A DNA stretch of 64,000 nucleotides, taken from NCBI GenBank assembly GCA_027579435.1, contig JANBPK010000935.1, positions 1-64,000 of the forward strand, read 5' to 3'. The number at the start of each line of letters is the position of its first letter. Position 1 is the first letter of the stretch. This document shows positions 1-11,873 of this stretch, in pieces. The notes under the pieces are model-generated. The model saw only the letters and a program-made list of their open reading frames with translations. It searched no databases and was not told the DNA's origin. A program made the translations under genes and the position numbers. Source of the DNA: Candolleomyces eurysporus. Its lineage: Eukaryota > Basidiomycota > Agaricomycetes > Agaricales > Psathyrellaceae.

Positions 1-617
1 GTATAATGATGGCGCAGAGACTGGAAGTACATGCATACTGGAAGGGAACTTGAATGCAGCAAGCAGTTTGACCTGGCTGCACAGTGCACATGGCAGGACA
101 CTGGCATATGCCATTTATGCTGTCCATATGTAATTGCCCATGTAAGCACAGTAGGAAGATGGAGTGGGCAGCTGGCACAGCAAGGCGGTACAAGAACTGA
201 TTAATCAAAATCAAAACTAAAGCTGGAGAATTTTCTGGTTAAAAATAAATAAATAAAAAAGATAAAAAATATATTNAAAAAAAAAAAAAAAAGAAAAAAG
301 TAAAGACTCGTACCGCCCGTGCTGTGTCAACGGCCCACTCCACAAGTGACCGTCAGGGGATCTGCGTGAGCGAGCGCGCTGACGCGGTCACGGGACAAAG
401 ACGCGGTGGCAGGGTGTTGTCCTCCAAATTGGGAGGGGCGAACTGCTAAAACCTCCGCTTTGTGGTCCATATACAGGAAATGTGGAAAGGGAGGAGAGGT
501 ATTTAAATCGTCCGGGTGTTTCCCGTTTCTTTACCACTCGCCACCAAGACCACCCGCCACCCGCCACAACCACAACGACTTTCCACACTTTCACCACTCC
601 CTTGTTTTCTTTCTATA
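1..617. other. Intergenic region with A-rich tract and promoter of the first kinase gene
   Basis: No supported gene. An A-rich run lies at about 237-300 and contains one N. A TATA-like TATTTAAAT lies near 500, about 115 bases before the first kinase ATG. Long reading frames here use non-ATG starts or are antisense shadows. Confidence 0.5.
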
Positions 618-2937
618 ATGCCTTCCTTTCGGATACCCGCCGATGATGAGGAAGACCAAAGGCAGCCCCCAGTCGTAGCCCCCATCGACAATCAGCATAG
701 CGAAGAGGCCGAAAAGGCTGCTGCAGCTTTCGCTTTCGCGGCGATGCTCGAGAAGCAGAAAGAGAGGGTTGCAGAACACCTCTCCTTGGTATACCAGTGC
801 GACCCCTGGTTCGCTGAAGGTCTATATGAACGCATGGCGACGGACGAGCGTATTGAAGAGTTTCTGCGCGCGTGTCCGCTGTACGAATACACCCAGTACA
901 ACCGCGAATGGACTGGGATCAAGCCTCGTGGCCCTCATGGGTGGGATCCCAAGCCAGAGATGGTCGATATGATGGCCACAATCATCGCTTGTGTTATGGA
1001 GGCGTTGGGAGACCATTGCGGGCGTCGGTATGTGATGAAGACCCAGGACGTGAAGCTCTTTCATGAGGAGAAGTACACTGCCGAAGTCAACTATTCGTCT
1101 CCATCCCTCGTTATTGTGGGCGAAGGTCCGTCCTTTGAGCGTCCGCAAAGGGGGTCTCGAGGAATCGGATTCTCCAATGTCACCACTTGCATCGACGTGA
1201 TTACCAATCCTCGCCGACATTTCATTGAGGATAAGGAGTTCCTGGAGAGACACGCGATATACGCCAGGTATGTTACGTTTGTTTAGGTAGTGCCTGAGCT
1301 GTCGAAGCTAACCGAACAATTCATTTCGCAGGCAAATCTTCATTCAGCAACCTAACCGAAGATTCGTTCGAACATTCGTGATTGGCAATTACTCGATCCA
1401 GTTCTTTCATTTCGACCGGAGCGGAATCCATCGCGGTCATATCGGCGACTTACACAAGAACAATGTTAAGACCTTCATTCGCCTCATTCTCGGCCTCTCC
1501 TCTCTCGACGAGGAGGATCTTGGACTAGATTCTAGCATTCAATGGCAACTCAACGATGATGGTCGAAAGATTCGTGGGATCCTGACGACCATAGACGATG
1601 AAACCAACATCACAAAGACGTACCAATTAACGGACCTCAAACCTCTCTTCTATAGCAACTGCGGCTTCTCTACCCGAGGAACGACGTGCTGGGCCCTTTG
1701 GGACAATGAGAATCAGAGGCAACTCCTGGTCAAGGATTCTTGGAGAGAGGAGGGAACCAAGATCCCTGAGTTCAAGAATCTCAAGAAAGCGCGGGGCCTC
1801 GAAGGTGTTGCGCAGATGGTTTCATACGAGGCTAATCACGGTGAAACGAAGGACTCTGGAGTTACTGAGTATATTCCTCGGGAGGAGCGTCCCAACTACC
1901 CCTCGAATTGGTCCTGTCCTGTGAATCAGATTTGCTCCCGTATTGTGATGGAGCGATACGGCTGGGACGTGAACCACTTTGAATCGGAGAAGCAGCTCTT
2001 ATGTGCAGTCCGTGACGCCATTGCAGGTTAGTATTATCGCGGGCCTGTTTTGCTTTTTTATTGACGCAGATTCATGCATTCTAGGGCATAGAAACTTGTA
2101 TTTGAAGGCTAAGACTCTCCACCGAGATTTCGCGTATCAGAACATTGTTTTCGGGAAGCCTGGAGCCCCTCCCGGGCAACAAGGAATCCTCATCGACCTC
2201 GACCTCGCAAGGCCGATTTCGCACATCAAAGGCGTAGTTGACGCTGTTGTAAGCCTCCATATATCACTCGTCTCCCTCACTCCTGTTAACGCTTCCTCGT
2301 ATTCATGACGCAGGGACATACCCTTTTCTACTCAATTAGCATTATCATCAACGCGACATCCAAACAGACTGGAGCCTCCCTTCTCCCTCATGACTATCTC
2401 GACGACTTGCAGTCAAGTTTCTACGTTCTTGCCCTCCTCATGTATCACTGCGACGGCCCAGTGAGGTACCAAGAGCCCCGGCCTCAGATTTTGCTAGATT
2501 GGTTCTCGGCGATGGAGGAGACCATCCCTGGTATGCTCAAGCACCTCGAGTTCAAGAAGAGCTTTATCCTTTCGGAGAAGCCGGTGGATCCGACGCAGGG
2601 CGTTGCACCGTACTGGAGCAAAGCTTCACGCAAGCTTCTTCGCGGATTGTATGCTTTCACTCGTGAGATGGCAAAGGCCAAGGAGTTGATCAGGAGATGG
2701 CGGGATGATGGGCAATACGAGGAATTGTTGACTGAATCGACAGTTCGTAGGAACTACGACAGGGTCCTTCAGATGTTTGACGTGGCTATTGTCCAGTTGA
2801 ACCAGGAGCAAAAGAAAGCAGCCGCGGTCGGGCCTTCAGTTCAAGGAAGGAAGAGAAAGGTAGAAGATGACGATGACAGAGCGGAGAACAAAGAAGCTGT
2901 TGCGGCTGCTACTCGACCTCGCCATAAATACTATTAG
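618..2937 (+). CDS. FunK1-type protein kinase (copy 1), four exons
   Basis: Joined exons are 618-1267, 1332-2026, 2085-2248 and 2314-2937, giving about 710 aa. It is a fungal-type (FunK1) serine/threonine kinase. Exon 3 carries the catalytic loop HRDFAYQN (about residues 461-468) and the metal-binding segment LIDLDLA (about 487-493), where FunK1 proteins have DLD or DFD instead of the usual DFG. The N-terminal half holds the family's conserved region ending in the RQIFIQQPNRRFVRT joint across intron 1. The C-terminus is rich in Lys/Arg and Asp/Glu and contains GRKRK, a possible nuclear localisation signal. The start is the first ATG of the open frame; the frame upstream opens only with GTG. 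All four introns positions match copies 2 and 3. Substrate unknown. Kinase identity is from motifs; function is inferred only at family level. Confidence 0.9.
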
Positions 2938-3269
2938 GAGATCTATGCTGTTTAATGTTTGCATTGAATACGTATATGCTGCTAAGATACCGGAGCCGAG
3001 GGGATGCATAAAGAGACTTCTCGCACTTCAACTGAAGTTCACGATTGAGGAACGCTCGAAACAGGTCTGCCTCGACATCGTAATGAACATCTCAAATATA
3101 TTGACTGAAAAGACGTGCAGACTGGTACCGCCGTGCTGTGGCAACGACCCTCTCAACAAGTAATATGATCACCTTGCTACCAATCGGGTACTCGAGGGCC
3201 GGCGATCTCGGAGCTTGAATCTTGGCGATCAATGAATATGCGTCGTCTCGCAACTCAGCTCCTACGACG

Positions 3270-4730
3270 ATGTACCCCCTATACCGCGTCGAAACGGAAG
3301 TTCTCATCTACATCTTTGAACTCGCTGTCCACACACCTTCCGCACTCGAAGTAGCCGACCATGTGATCAAACCTGGGATTGCATCCCACGTCTCTAGCCC
3401 CTTCACCCCGTTGACTCTCAGTCATGTATGCAAAGCATGGCGGAGTCTTTCCTTCTCTCTCCACGAGCTGTGGTCTACAATTTACGTGACCAATGGCGCC
3501 CACGGTCATATACCACTCTTCCAGCTTTGGCTCCAACATTCGGGAAATCATCCGCTGGAGTTAATCTTTCGAGATACATACGGGATCACCTCCGAAAATG
3601 GTCCTGCCATCCTCGAGATGGTGAAGATCTCAACTTTGTTTAGCACAAGATGGAAAGCTTTCAAGATCAGGATAAGCCGAGGCGCTTCCGGCACGCATCT
3701 CGATACCGTAGCAATGGCCGCGTTCTTTCAAGACCTCCCAACCCCCAAACTTGAGAGTTTGGCATTCAGTTTCCCCTCGTCCGACAAAGACATATTCAAC
3801 AAAATCTGGAAAGGACTTGCTCAAAATTCCCCGGTACTGCGAGAAATGCAAGTGTGGGCCACCTGGATTAGGCAGCGACACGTCGTCTCCGTGTTCCCAT
3901 TCAATCGCCTTACCACCCTCTCACTTTTTTGCATCATGGTAGAGGACGATGAAGTCCTTCTCCATCTCGATCAATGCACGTCATTGGAATCCCTCTCTAT
4001 TTCGGTTTTTTATATTACGATGGGGTTTCCTCCGCTGAAAATAGTCAACCTTCAACGGCTGGTCAAGCTCACGCTTGTTGGCTGTGAGCCAATGGTTTAT
4101 GTGATGGACAACCTCCAGCTCCCTTCCCTCTCCCATTTCTCCCTTCATATCAACGCTCCGGACGAAGAATATCGAGAAGAAGCTCAGTCAGTTATGATTT
4201 CCGCTGAGAAGATGCTAACACGGTCGAACGCCAACCTCAAATCTTTCGCGCTAATTGACGCCAGCTCGCAATTGGAACTCATCTGGGTCTCCCTCCTCGG
4301 CCATAGGTCACTTCAATCTGTTGAGGAACTAGAGTTTGTGGGTCAGGGGCATAACGCTTTTCTGTACGCCTTGGCTATCCCTCAGTCGGATGAGACTCTG
4401 TCTCGACCAGTCGGTCACAAAACAGCTAACAAACCTCGATACACTCTCCCACACCTTCGTCACATTCATCTCGTATCTTACGAGTTTACAGACAACCTTC
4501 ACTTGCTATCGAAGACAGTCCTATCCAGGATGAACCTACTCCCTACAGTGGCCAGAATCAGTTCTGTTAGCGCCAACTTCACAAAGATGGAGGAACTCCA
4601 GTCTGAGCGAGCTTTTTGGGATGCGGAGCCCGAGTTGGAGTTTGTGGACCGCAGTTTTCAGCCACTTAGGGCAAGCCCGCTGCCTGAACCCGTGATCAAC
4701 GATTTCTCAATGCTGGAAGATTGTAGATGA
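3270..4730 (+). CDS. F-box protein, single exon
   Basis: An uninterrupted 486-residue frame. The N-terminus begins with an F-box-like helix pair: VETEVLIYIFELA (about residues 6-18), then LSHVCKAWRSLS and the LWSTIYV segment near residues 49-72. F-box proteins bind Skp1 and bring substrates to SCF ubiquitin ligases. The remaining 400 residues hold irregular leucine-rich stretches typical of the large Agaricomycete F-box families, which usually serve as substrate-recognition regions. The ATG chosen is the first in frame; an extension of 16 residues exists only with a TTG start. It lies about 330 bases downstream of the FunK1 gene on the same strand. No close similarity to the other F-box genes here beyond the F-box. 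Substrate unknown. Confidence 0.8.
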   Translation: MYPLYRVETEVLIYIFELAVHTPSALEVADHVIKPGIASHVSSPFTPLTLSHVCKAWRSLSFSLHELWSTIYVTNGAHGHIPLFQLWLQHSGNHPLELIFRDTYGITSENGPAILEMVKISTLFSTRWKAFKIRISRGASGTHLDTVAMAAFFQDLPTPKLESLAFSFPSSDKDIFNKIWKGLAQNSPVLREMQVWATWIRQRHVVSVFPFNRLTTLSLFCIMVEDDEVLLHLDQCTSLESLSISVFYITMGFPPLKIVNLQRLVKLTLVGCEPMVYVMDNLQLPSLSHFSLHINAPDEEYREEAQSVMISAEKMLTRSNANLKSFALIDASSQLELIWVSLLGHRSLQSVEELEFVGQGHNAFLYALAIPQSDETLSRPVGHKTANKPRYTLPHLRHIHLVSYEFTDNLHLLSKTVLSRMNLLPTVARISSVSANFTKMEELQSERAFWDAEPELEFVDRSFQPLRASPLPEPVINDFSMLEDCR

Positions 4731-6159
4731 AAGTGAGCCCTACCACCTTTTCAATTTTTTTGATACATATCTTAGACTGTTCATTTTTCGAAGGGAAGGG
4801 AATGGGAAAGCGGAATTTCCGAGTCATCGTTACATTGCGTGGGCATTGGGTGTCCACGAATTCGGCATTTCGGCGACCTGGCATACGGTGTATCTATATA
4901 CTCTGCTCATCCATACGGCTTTGAAGCTGAATTATTTAAGGACGATGTATGACCGCATTTCGGAAAGTTGGGGTGCCTGAGATTGATCTAACGTAGTGTG
5001 CAAAGGTTACCACAGTGATTTATTACGATAAAGAGGATGTTTGCGCATTAGCGCTGAAGCAATGCGTTAACGGTCGTACCCAGTCGGAAGTAACGAAGGC
5101 TTGCGGATAATGTGTCCTGAAAGAATCCTAGAGCATCGATGCCAAATTAAATACGGCTTCTGTAGTGACTTCGTTCTTACATCCTAGGTCCAGGTTGGCC
5201 AGCGATGGTATTCGGAGCTCGGAAGGAAGAGGACCGCCTCCATAGATGACTCACGCTAAAGCGGATCGTATGAACATTGAGTCGGCGCAAACCATCTCAA
5301 CGAACTTCTCAGCAAATTTGGAAGAGCTTTGAGAAATCTTAGCCAGCGCAGAGGTTTGGCACTCCCGCAAACGTTTGCGCTATCCTGCGCAACTTTTGCA
5401 GCAGCGCAAGCTTTCACGACCACAAATCTTTCAAAATCATAGTTAACTTCGCCTGAGAGCAAAGTTGCTCATCGAATGAAGACTCCAGTTTTAACATCCA
5501 AATGTTGCGGCGACCGGAACACGTACCTTTATAACGCCGTGTACCAGATATGCGGTATGCAGTCCATACCATCCTGCCGTGCGCGTCCTCGGTTTTGGGC
5601 CTCGTCCTGAGGTGGCATAGTCGTCGCCTGCGGCCAACGAACGCTCGTCACGGCGTCACCACAGGTGAGGGCTTTCTCGGTGATGCTTAGTGACTTTGGG
5701 AGTGTTCCAAACGGAACCAGGGAGCAATACGCGCCCTACTTTGCCACCTCTCATGCAGCAACTCAGGTTCGATTCCCCGTATCCCATTTTTTTTACTCTG
5801 TCGCTACACCCGCCACCAGAGGGTCCATTCANTTTTTTTGTGCACAGGAATTCACCATAGGGATTGCACTACTTTAACCGACCACTGTTTAAACATCTGT
5901 GTCCGATGGTGGGTGAAAATATATATGTGATCAACTACCCTTTGTGAACTCAAGTAATCAGAAGGTCACTGGCAATCGGAAGTGTTAAGATCCAAATTTG
6001 GAGAGGCCGACTTGGTAAAGGTTCCGCGCCATTGTCCTCCAAAAATAGAATCGTCAAATCTGAAAGTTGAACCTCCGACAATCGTCTCCTCTTAACCACA
6101 GATTACCACAGACTACCACTTTGCCACACCTATTTTCTGTTTCTTCCTGCCGTATACTC
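4731..6159. other. Intergenic region with no supported protein gene
   Basis: About 1.4 kb between an F-box gene and the second FunK1 gene. Only short frames (about 60-70 codons) are present, none with recognisable motifs or splice context. The one interpretable element is the tRNA-Glu remnant at 5741-5785. An N at 5832 precedes a T run. Confidence 0.5.
5741..5785 (+). pseudogene. 3' remnant of a tRNA-Glu(CTC) gene
   Basis: This 45-base stretch matches the 3' two-thirds of the two intact tRNA-Glu genes in the window. The anticodon loop CTCTCA and the B box GGTTCGATTCC are kept, and a T run follows. Compared with the intact copies it carries five substitutions, all C to T or G to A transitions, and lacks one G before the B box. 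The D arm and 5' acceptor strand are not recognisable upstream, so it cannot fold into a complete tRNA. Confidence 0.75.
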
Positions 6160-8639
6160 ATGTCCACTCGCTGCCCTGTCATCCCCGATGACCAGAATCA
6201 ACCCCCCTCCCTACTCCAGTCCCCGGTAGTCAACAACGAGGGTCGTGGCAAATGGGCTACAAAGGGGGACAATCACTCCGCTACTTTTCGCTTCAGTGCG
6301 CGTGCTGTGCTCAAGGGCAAGCAGCAGCCTGTCGAGCCGGCCTCGACACTCAAGCAAGGTCTCGTGGAGGCTCAGGCCAACGTACTCGAGTACCCAAACG
6401 ATGGAGACAAGAATGAGGCTGCTGTTGAGGCCATGCTCGTGCTCCAGAGGGAGATGGTGGCCGACGAAGTCGCAAAAGTGTTCAGTCTCAAGCAGGGGTT
6501 CTATACCGGTCTATACCTTGACCTTGCGGAAGATGAGGAGATCGACGCATTTTTGCAAACGTCTCCGCTCTACAACTGGAAGGGGAAGCGATGGACTGGT
6601 ATCCCTAATCCACTATCGGACTCTCCTCCCCTCACAAAGTTGGAACTCACCAACAGGCTCTATACTATCATTTCGACCATCATGGAGAAGTTCGGGAATT
6701 GCGGCATGAGCCGTCAGTTGAAGACAACTCATCACACAAAACTCTTCCATGAAATGGCCGATTCTGAATCGGCCGCTGAGTCGTCTAGCCATTATTCATC
6801 CCCATCCTTCGTCATTGTTGCTGAAGGCTCCTCATTCGAAGTCCCACCTCCAAACCAGCCAGTCAACCCTGATGGTGGAAAATGTGAATCTCGGCTCATC
6901 GGGTTTACGAACATCACGACATGCATCGACGTGACAAGATACGCGGAGCTTAGCGATGACAACTCCTCAGAAGAGAACGAGATCCATGCAGTCTACGCTC
7001 AGTAAGATTCCTTGGTTCCGTTTTCTTTCACAGAGCCCATGTACTGATTCTAATTTTCTACAGGCAAATATTCGTGCAACAACCCAACCGCCGATTTGTA
7101 CGCACCGTCTCCATTGACGAGATGGGAGTCGACTTCTTCCATATTGATCGAAGTGGCTTACATCGCGGGAGTATGAACAGTTACCACAGTCGCGGTGGTG
7201 CTCGTTCATTCATCCGAATGGTCATCGGTCTGAGCTCTCTCGACGAAGAGATTCTTGGCCTCGATACCAGCATTCGATGGAAGGTCGACGCTACGGGCAG
7301 AAAGACCCGCGGTACTTTGACTGTCAAGGACGATGAAACCAAGAAAACTACTCGGTACAATCTGACCTCAGTTCAGCCAATATTCAAGCAATACTGCATT
7401 GGAAACCGTGGTACTGTGTGCTGGTCCGTTCGAGACCGCACTAGGAAGCAGAATATGATCGTGAAGGATTCTTGGAGAACGAACGGTACGACTCCTGAGT
7501 ATGGGAGTCTTAGGAAGGCAAGAGGTCTCGAAGGCGTTGCTCAGATAGTATCCCATGAAGCAGATCAAGCCCAAACAAAGGATTTCGTCGCTATGATGCA
7601 CCTACCCGATGATCCAACCGGTGGCGCACGCAATCTCACTCAGTCACGCATCGTGATGGAGCAGTATGGGCGTCATCTCGGCTATTTCGAGTCGGAGAGG
7701 CAGCTTTTGTGCGCACTCCGCGATGCCATAGCGGGTATGTCTCCTCTTTCCACCAGCTTCTTTCTCAGCGCTGACACACTTGTCCCCTCTTTAGCTCACA
7801 GAGGCCTTTACATGAAAGGAGACATTCTGCACCGTGACATAGCAAGGAGCAATATCTTATTTGGAAAGCCTGGAGCTCTGCCTGGAAATCAAGGTATACT
7901 AATCGATCTTGACTTGGCGGAGCGCATTTCGAAAGTAGCTGGTACAGCTGCAGTCGTGGTATGCGACCCTCAACCTCTTTCAATGATAAGCTTACTAAAG
8001 TCTCTGTCTTGAATATAGGGCCACCTTCAGTACTTATCGATCTCGATGCTTCTGAATGTGGCTGCTTCGGGAGACGATGACACCTTGGCCCACGACTATC
8101 TCGACGACATAGAATCAAGCTTCTATGTCACTGCCACCCTGATGTACGAGTACGACGGGCCCAACAAACTCCAAGATCCCTCTCCGGAGATTCTGAACAA
8201 GTGGTTGGAGTTCCAAGATACCACCACTTTCCAGGAGAATCTCGAGTTCAAGAAGCGGCTCATGCTGTCCGAGCGACTCTCGGATCCGACACAGCACATG
8301 CCACCATACTGGAGCAATGCCACTCGAGTTCTCCTTCAAAAGTTCTACAAGTTCACTCGCGAGATAGCACAAGAGAAGGTAGAGATCAGAGAGTGCCAGA
8401 ACGATACATGGAGAGCGCGCCTCGACAAGTTATATTCCAAATCCGACGTTTTCAGAAATTATGATACGGTCCTTGGGTTTTTTGACGAGGCTATCAGCAA
8501 GATAAGCAAGTCAGGCAACAAGAAAGTGAGGGGGCCGACGGCTGGAAGGAAGAGAGTTGCGGAAGAGGACCCAGTAGAAGACTTGAAAGAGGTTGAGAAG
8601 AAACCTCGTCAGCTTCGAACTCGACGTCAACGCACCTGA
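6160..8639 (+). CDS. FunK1-type protein kinase (copy 2), four exons
   Basis: Exons 6160-7001, 7064-7734, 7795-7958 and 8019-8639 join to about 765 aa. It has the same four-exon plan and phases as copy 1. The second exon opens with the conserved QQIFVQQPNRRFVRT joint, the third carries HRDIARSN (catalytic loop, near residue 516) and LIDLDLAER (near 543), and the fourth begins with a GHLQYLSISML segment comparable to the activation-segment end. The N-terminus is longer than copy 1 by about 60 residues. A Lys/Arg-rich tail (AGRKR, then basic residues) ends the protein. The ATG at 6160 is the first ATG; the frame extends upstream only from a TTG. Probably an active kinase since HRD and DLD are kept; its target is unknown. 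Confidence 0.9.
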
Positions 8640-8797
8640 CAGAATGTACAATTCGGTGGAGAAAAGAGCAAGCAACGGAAGTTGCCATCGACTAGCGTTT
8701 ACAAAAGAGAACTGTATCAGGTAAAAGTACTCATATGGTCCTAACTCGAAGTAGTAAGGCTAGCAGTAGTAGCAAAGTATATACGCTACTATTATTG

Positions 8798-11452
8798 TCA
8801 AACATTCTGGACTGAAGGGCTGATAAACGAGTTTGACGGCGGTAGCCCTAGTGTCGAATTCCCTAAATCTAACGGTGCCATCCCCAATGATCGGAAAGTT
8901 CGCTGTAATTGTGCCATCTGTTCCTGGAATATTTTGTCTGCCTCAGCCACCGCTTGCTCCTCCTTGGAAACGGTGCCCGGGATCAAACTTGCTTTGAGCC
9001 TCGTCCATGCCTGCCTGTCTTTCTCAATCAGTAGCGCGTCCGGCATTCCAACTTCAGAAAGCAAAGTTTGGCTGTGAATGGCACGGACGAGGGAGACAAA
9101 CGATTCCGTATAGTGTGGATTGTTGAGTTCGAGGCTAAAAGCATCCCATTTCATCGGTGAATGACGTCCGGATTCGATGGTGTTGAAAACACGGGCGGCG
9201 TAGGTGATTGCTTTTGCCAGCTTCTCGTGCAGTGTGTTGACCTCGCTCGCAGTTAAGCTGGAAGTACCGATGGAAATGAAATCTTCCAAGCGCTGGTTCA
9301 GAACCACCGCTCGCTCCAGTATCTCGGGCTCCATTTGCAGAGGCGAGGATAGTCCAGGTGGTCCGGGAACAACAAGATGCAAACACATCGCGCCTTCCGC
9401 TAGAAGGTATCCAACGTGCTGAACGCGAACAGTGTTGATATACAGCCAGACCGTCTCGAAGTACTGAATTCTGCACTCTAAGCACATCGTCAATTACTTC
9501 TTCAAGNCCCTAAAAAGAGCGACTCACCGCGAGGTAGCTCCGTCATAGTCGAGTCCTTCCCCTGTTCGTATGCAAAATACATACTAGCTAACTGACCCTC
9601 GGGGATGCAGTATCTAGCCCCCATCGCAGGAGCTTCGTCATCGGGCAGATATGTCTCGGCTCCATTCAGGATCCTCATCAACAGTTCGAACCGATACTTT
9701 AAAAATGGCTTGCGAAGTTGACCATTCCTCAGCGCAAAGTAATCCAAGGCGTAGGCCATGAAAATATCCCTATTCATAGCGTCGCTCAGCCGATCAGGCG
9801 ATGTATCATTATACGGGGTTACGAAGGCGAGAGCGTTCGGCCCCATCTCCTCGGTGAACATGTGTCTTAGCATCCCTTTGCCATGATGAGGCGCCATGTC
9901 CTGCGCACAGTGGATGAACGCATAAATCGCTCTGATGTTTTGCGTAGACATATTAGCGATCCATGCAAGCCCTAACGCCGTTCCTCTAGCATCCGTTGCA
10001 TGCTTCAAGTCCTGAAGGGGCACGAATGGATTGGTCGACGCCCAAACAGAGTGCTGGACAATCATGTCGTTGTCTGACCAATCCCTGGCTCCCATAAGTT
10101 TTCGGAAATATTCGGCTCGAGCGTTCCAAAACACCTCTTTCTCATCAACGACTTGCTCATCAGCGACCTGCCCACCAGCGACTTGCTCATCTGCGACCTT
10201 GAGACGCTTCCGGAGGGATAAGAATGCCCGTGAAACCCCAATGGCGATCCAGACAACGATAGGGCGGATTGCCCACGCTTGCGGCGATTTGTAAGGACAC
10301 TGCGAATATTTCCGATCCACATCGGTCATCCAGCCGGCTCTCGATATCAGAGCTTGAATGGGAGGAAGGATGGTAGTCAGGAGGAGGAAGAAAACGGTTG
10401 TGCTGACGGCAGTCGCGACAACGATTGCAACTGGTTTATTCGTGTTCCAGAGGAAAATAACCATCCCGGCGAAGAACAGTATAAGTGCTCCTTGGAGTAG
10501 CAAGGGAAGGCCCGCAATAATGCTGGGAACCTTCCACCTCTCGAGGCCGTTGAACCGAAGGTATCGGAGGGAAATGGCATCTTGGTGTGCCACATTTGCC
10601 TCCCGCTGATATTCTCGCAGCCACTGTAGACATAAAATGCCTATCGACACAGTTGAAAGGCTGAGCATGAGGCTGAGAAACCAGCAGACGTTGACATGGA
10701 CTGCATAGGGCGGCGCTTTGAATGCGGCTTTGGGATTGGGGAGTAGGGGAGGAGCGGAAGTGTTTTGGCGGACGAGGTTGTCGAGTTGTTGCTGGATACT
10801 GAAAAGAAGAACAGCTGTACTTTCTTCGTGATCCACTTCGAGTAGCTTGTACGACTCCACAGTGAACGCCGTGACAACTGCGGAGAAGAGGGCCGCCTAT
10901 TAACCAGTCAATTGTTGTAGCAGGTAAACATTGTAGATTAAGACGCACGAATAGTAGCAATTTATCAACCTCATCTCTCCAGGCATCACATCTCTCCTTA
11001 TCGTACTTTCTTCCCAGATCAAAGCAGACTGCCCAGGCGTCCGACTCCGGTTTAGCTTCGGCCTTGGGAAACGGATATACGCGAGGATCGTCTGAAGACC
11101 ATGGCTTCACATCCTTAGAGCAGTTTCAGCTTTTTGATCTCGAAGACAGGCAAACAAGACGTACGGTTTTGTCGTCCTTGAGTCCTTCATCCTCATGCTC
11201 TGGGCGCTTCCCGAGCCGAATATTCTCTCTTCTCCTCCTGCTCTCCGAACTCGAACGACCAGTACGCTCGTTTGACTTCGAATTCGGTACCTGGGTCAAT
11301 AGATGCGTCTATATAAGCTATATTCACATACTCACATGTACCCCGTCTTGAGCCTGGACGTCGTCTTGAGCAAGACTCGGAAAGTAGGCGCCCGATGGGG
11401 GAACGGATCCACCTATCCCAGAGCCTGAAGCTGGGAGCCCCAGTGGATGCAT
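8798..11452 (-). CDS. DUF6535 multi-pass membrane protein (copy 1)
   Basis: Inferred exons, in coding order, are 11452-11336, 11113-10949, 10896-9528 and 9477-8798, totalling about 776 aa. That length and the exon phases agree with copy 3 (about 777 aa). The N-terminal domain is DUF6535, found in Agaricomycetes and of unknown function. Motifs are EAWAVCFDLGRKYDKERCDAW-like, then LFSAVVTAFTVESYKLL, then three hydrophobic helices: a VNVCWFLSLMLSLSTVSIG segment, one around IIAGLPLLLQGALILFF and one around VVATAVSTTVFFLLL. The cytosolic half contains about four five-residue repeats (VADEQ, VAGGQ, VADEQ, VVDEK). The start ATG at 11452 was chosen because it opens the frame that leads through a GTGAGT donor into exon 2. 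An N at 9507 falls inside intron 3. Confidence 0.82.
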
Positions 11453-11873
11453 CGGTATCGCCGGCTTTGATTAATACTGGGTTATTACAGGCAATCAGGG
11501 GCAAGGGAGGTGAGCTCACGTAGTCAGCCATGAGGAGGATGGTGGTGGTAGAGATTCAAGANGGGGGGGCGCCACAACGTCCACGTTAGGTGCCGGACCG
11601 AATGATGGAAGTTGTATAAAGTGAATGTAATCATACCAAATCCGAAACAATAGATTTCGAGCTATCCCGCCCTCATTGTCATGCATCCGCTATCGAGCCA
11701 TCACACAACAAGATGATGCCTGGCCGTCTTTTTTATGGTACACTTGTATCTCTCGGGAGCGACCCCAGCAAATATTGGATGATCCGCGTCTGAGCTATAG
11801 ATGTATATTCATCAGAAAATCCTATCGCACACAGAGTCGAAAGAAGACAGTCGGTACTAGTGTTCCCGTTCGT

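Noticed and set aside
237..300. A-rich tract as the poly(A) tail of a retroelement
   Set aside because: No reverse transcriptase frame or target-site duplication is visible next to it; a simple A-rich run is enough to explain it.
822..1253. Reverse frame of 143 codons opposite FunK1 copy 1
   Set aside because: It overlaps the first kinase exon on the other strand and has no motif; a shadow frame.
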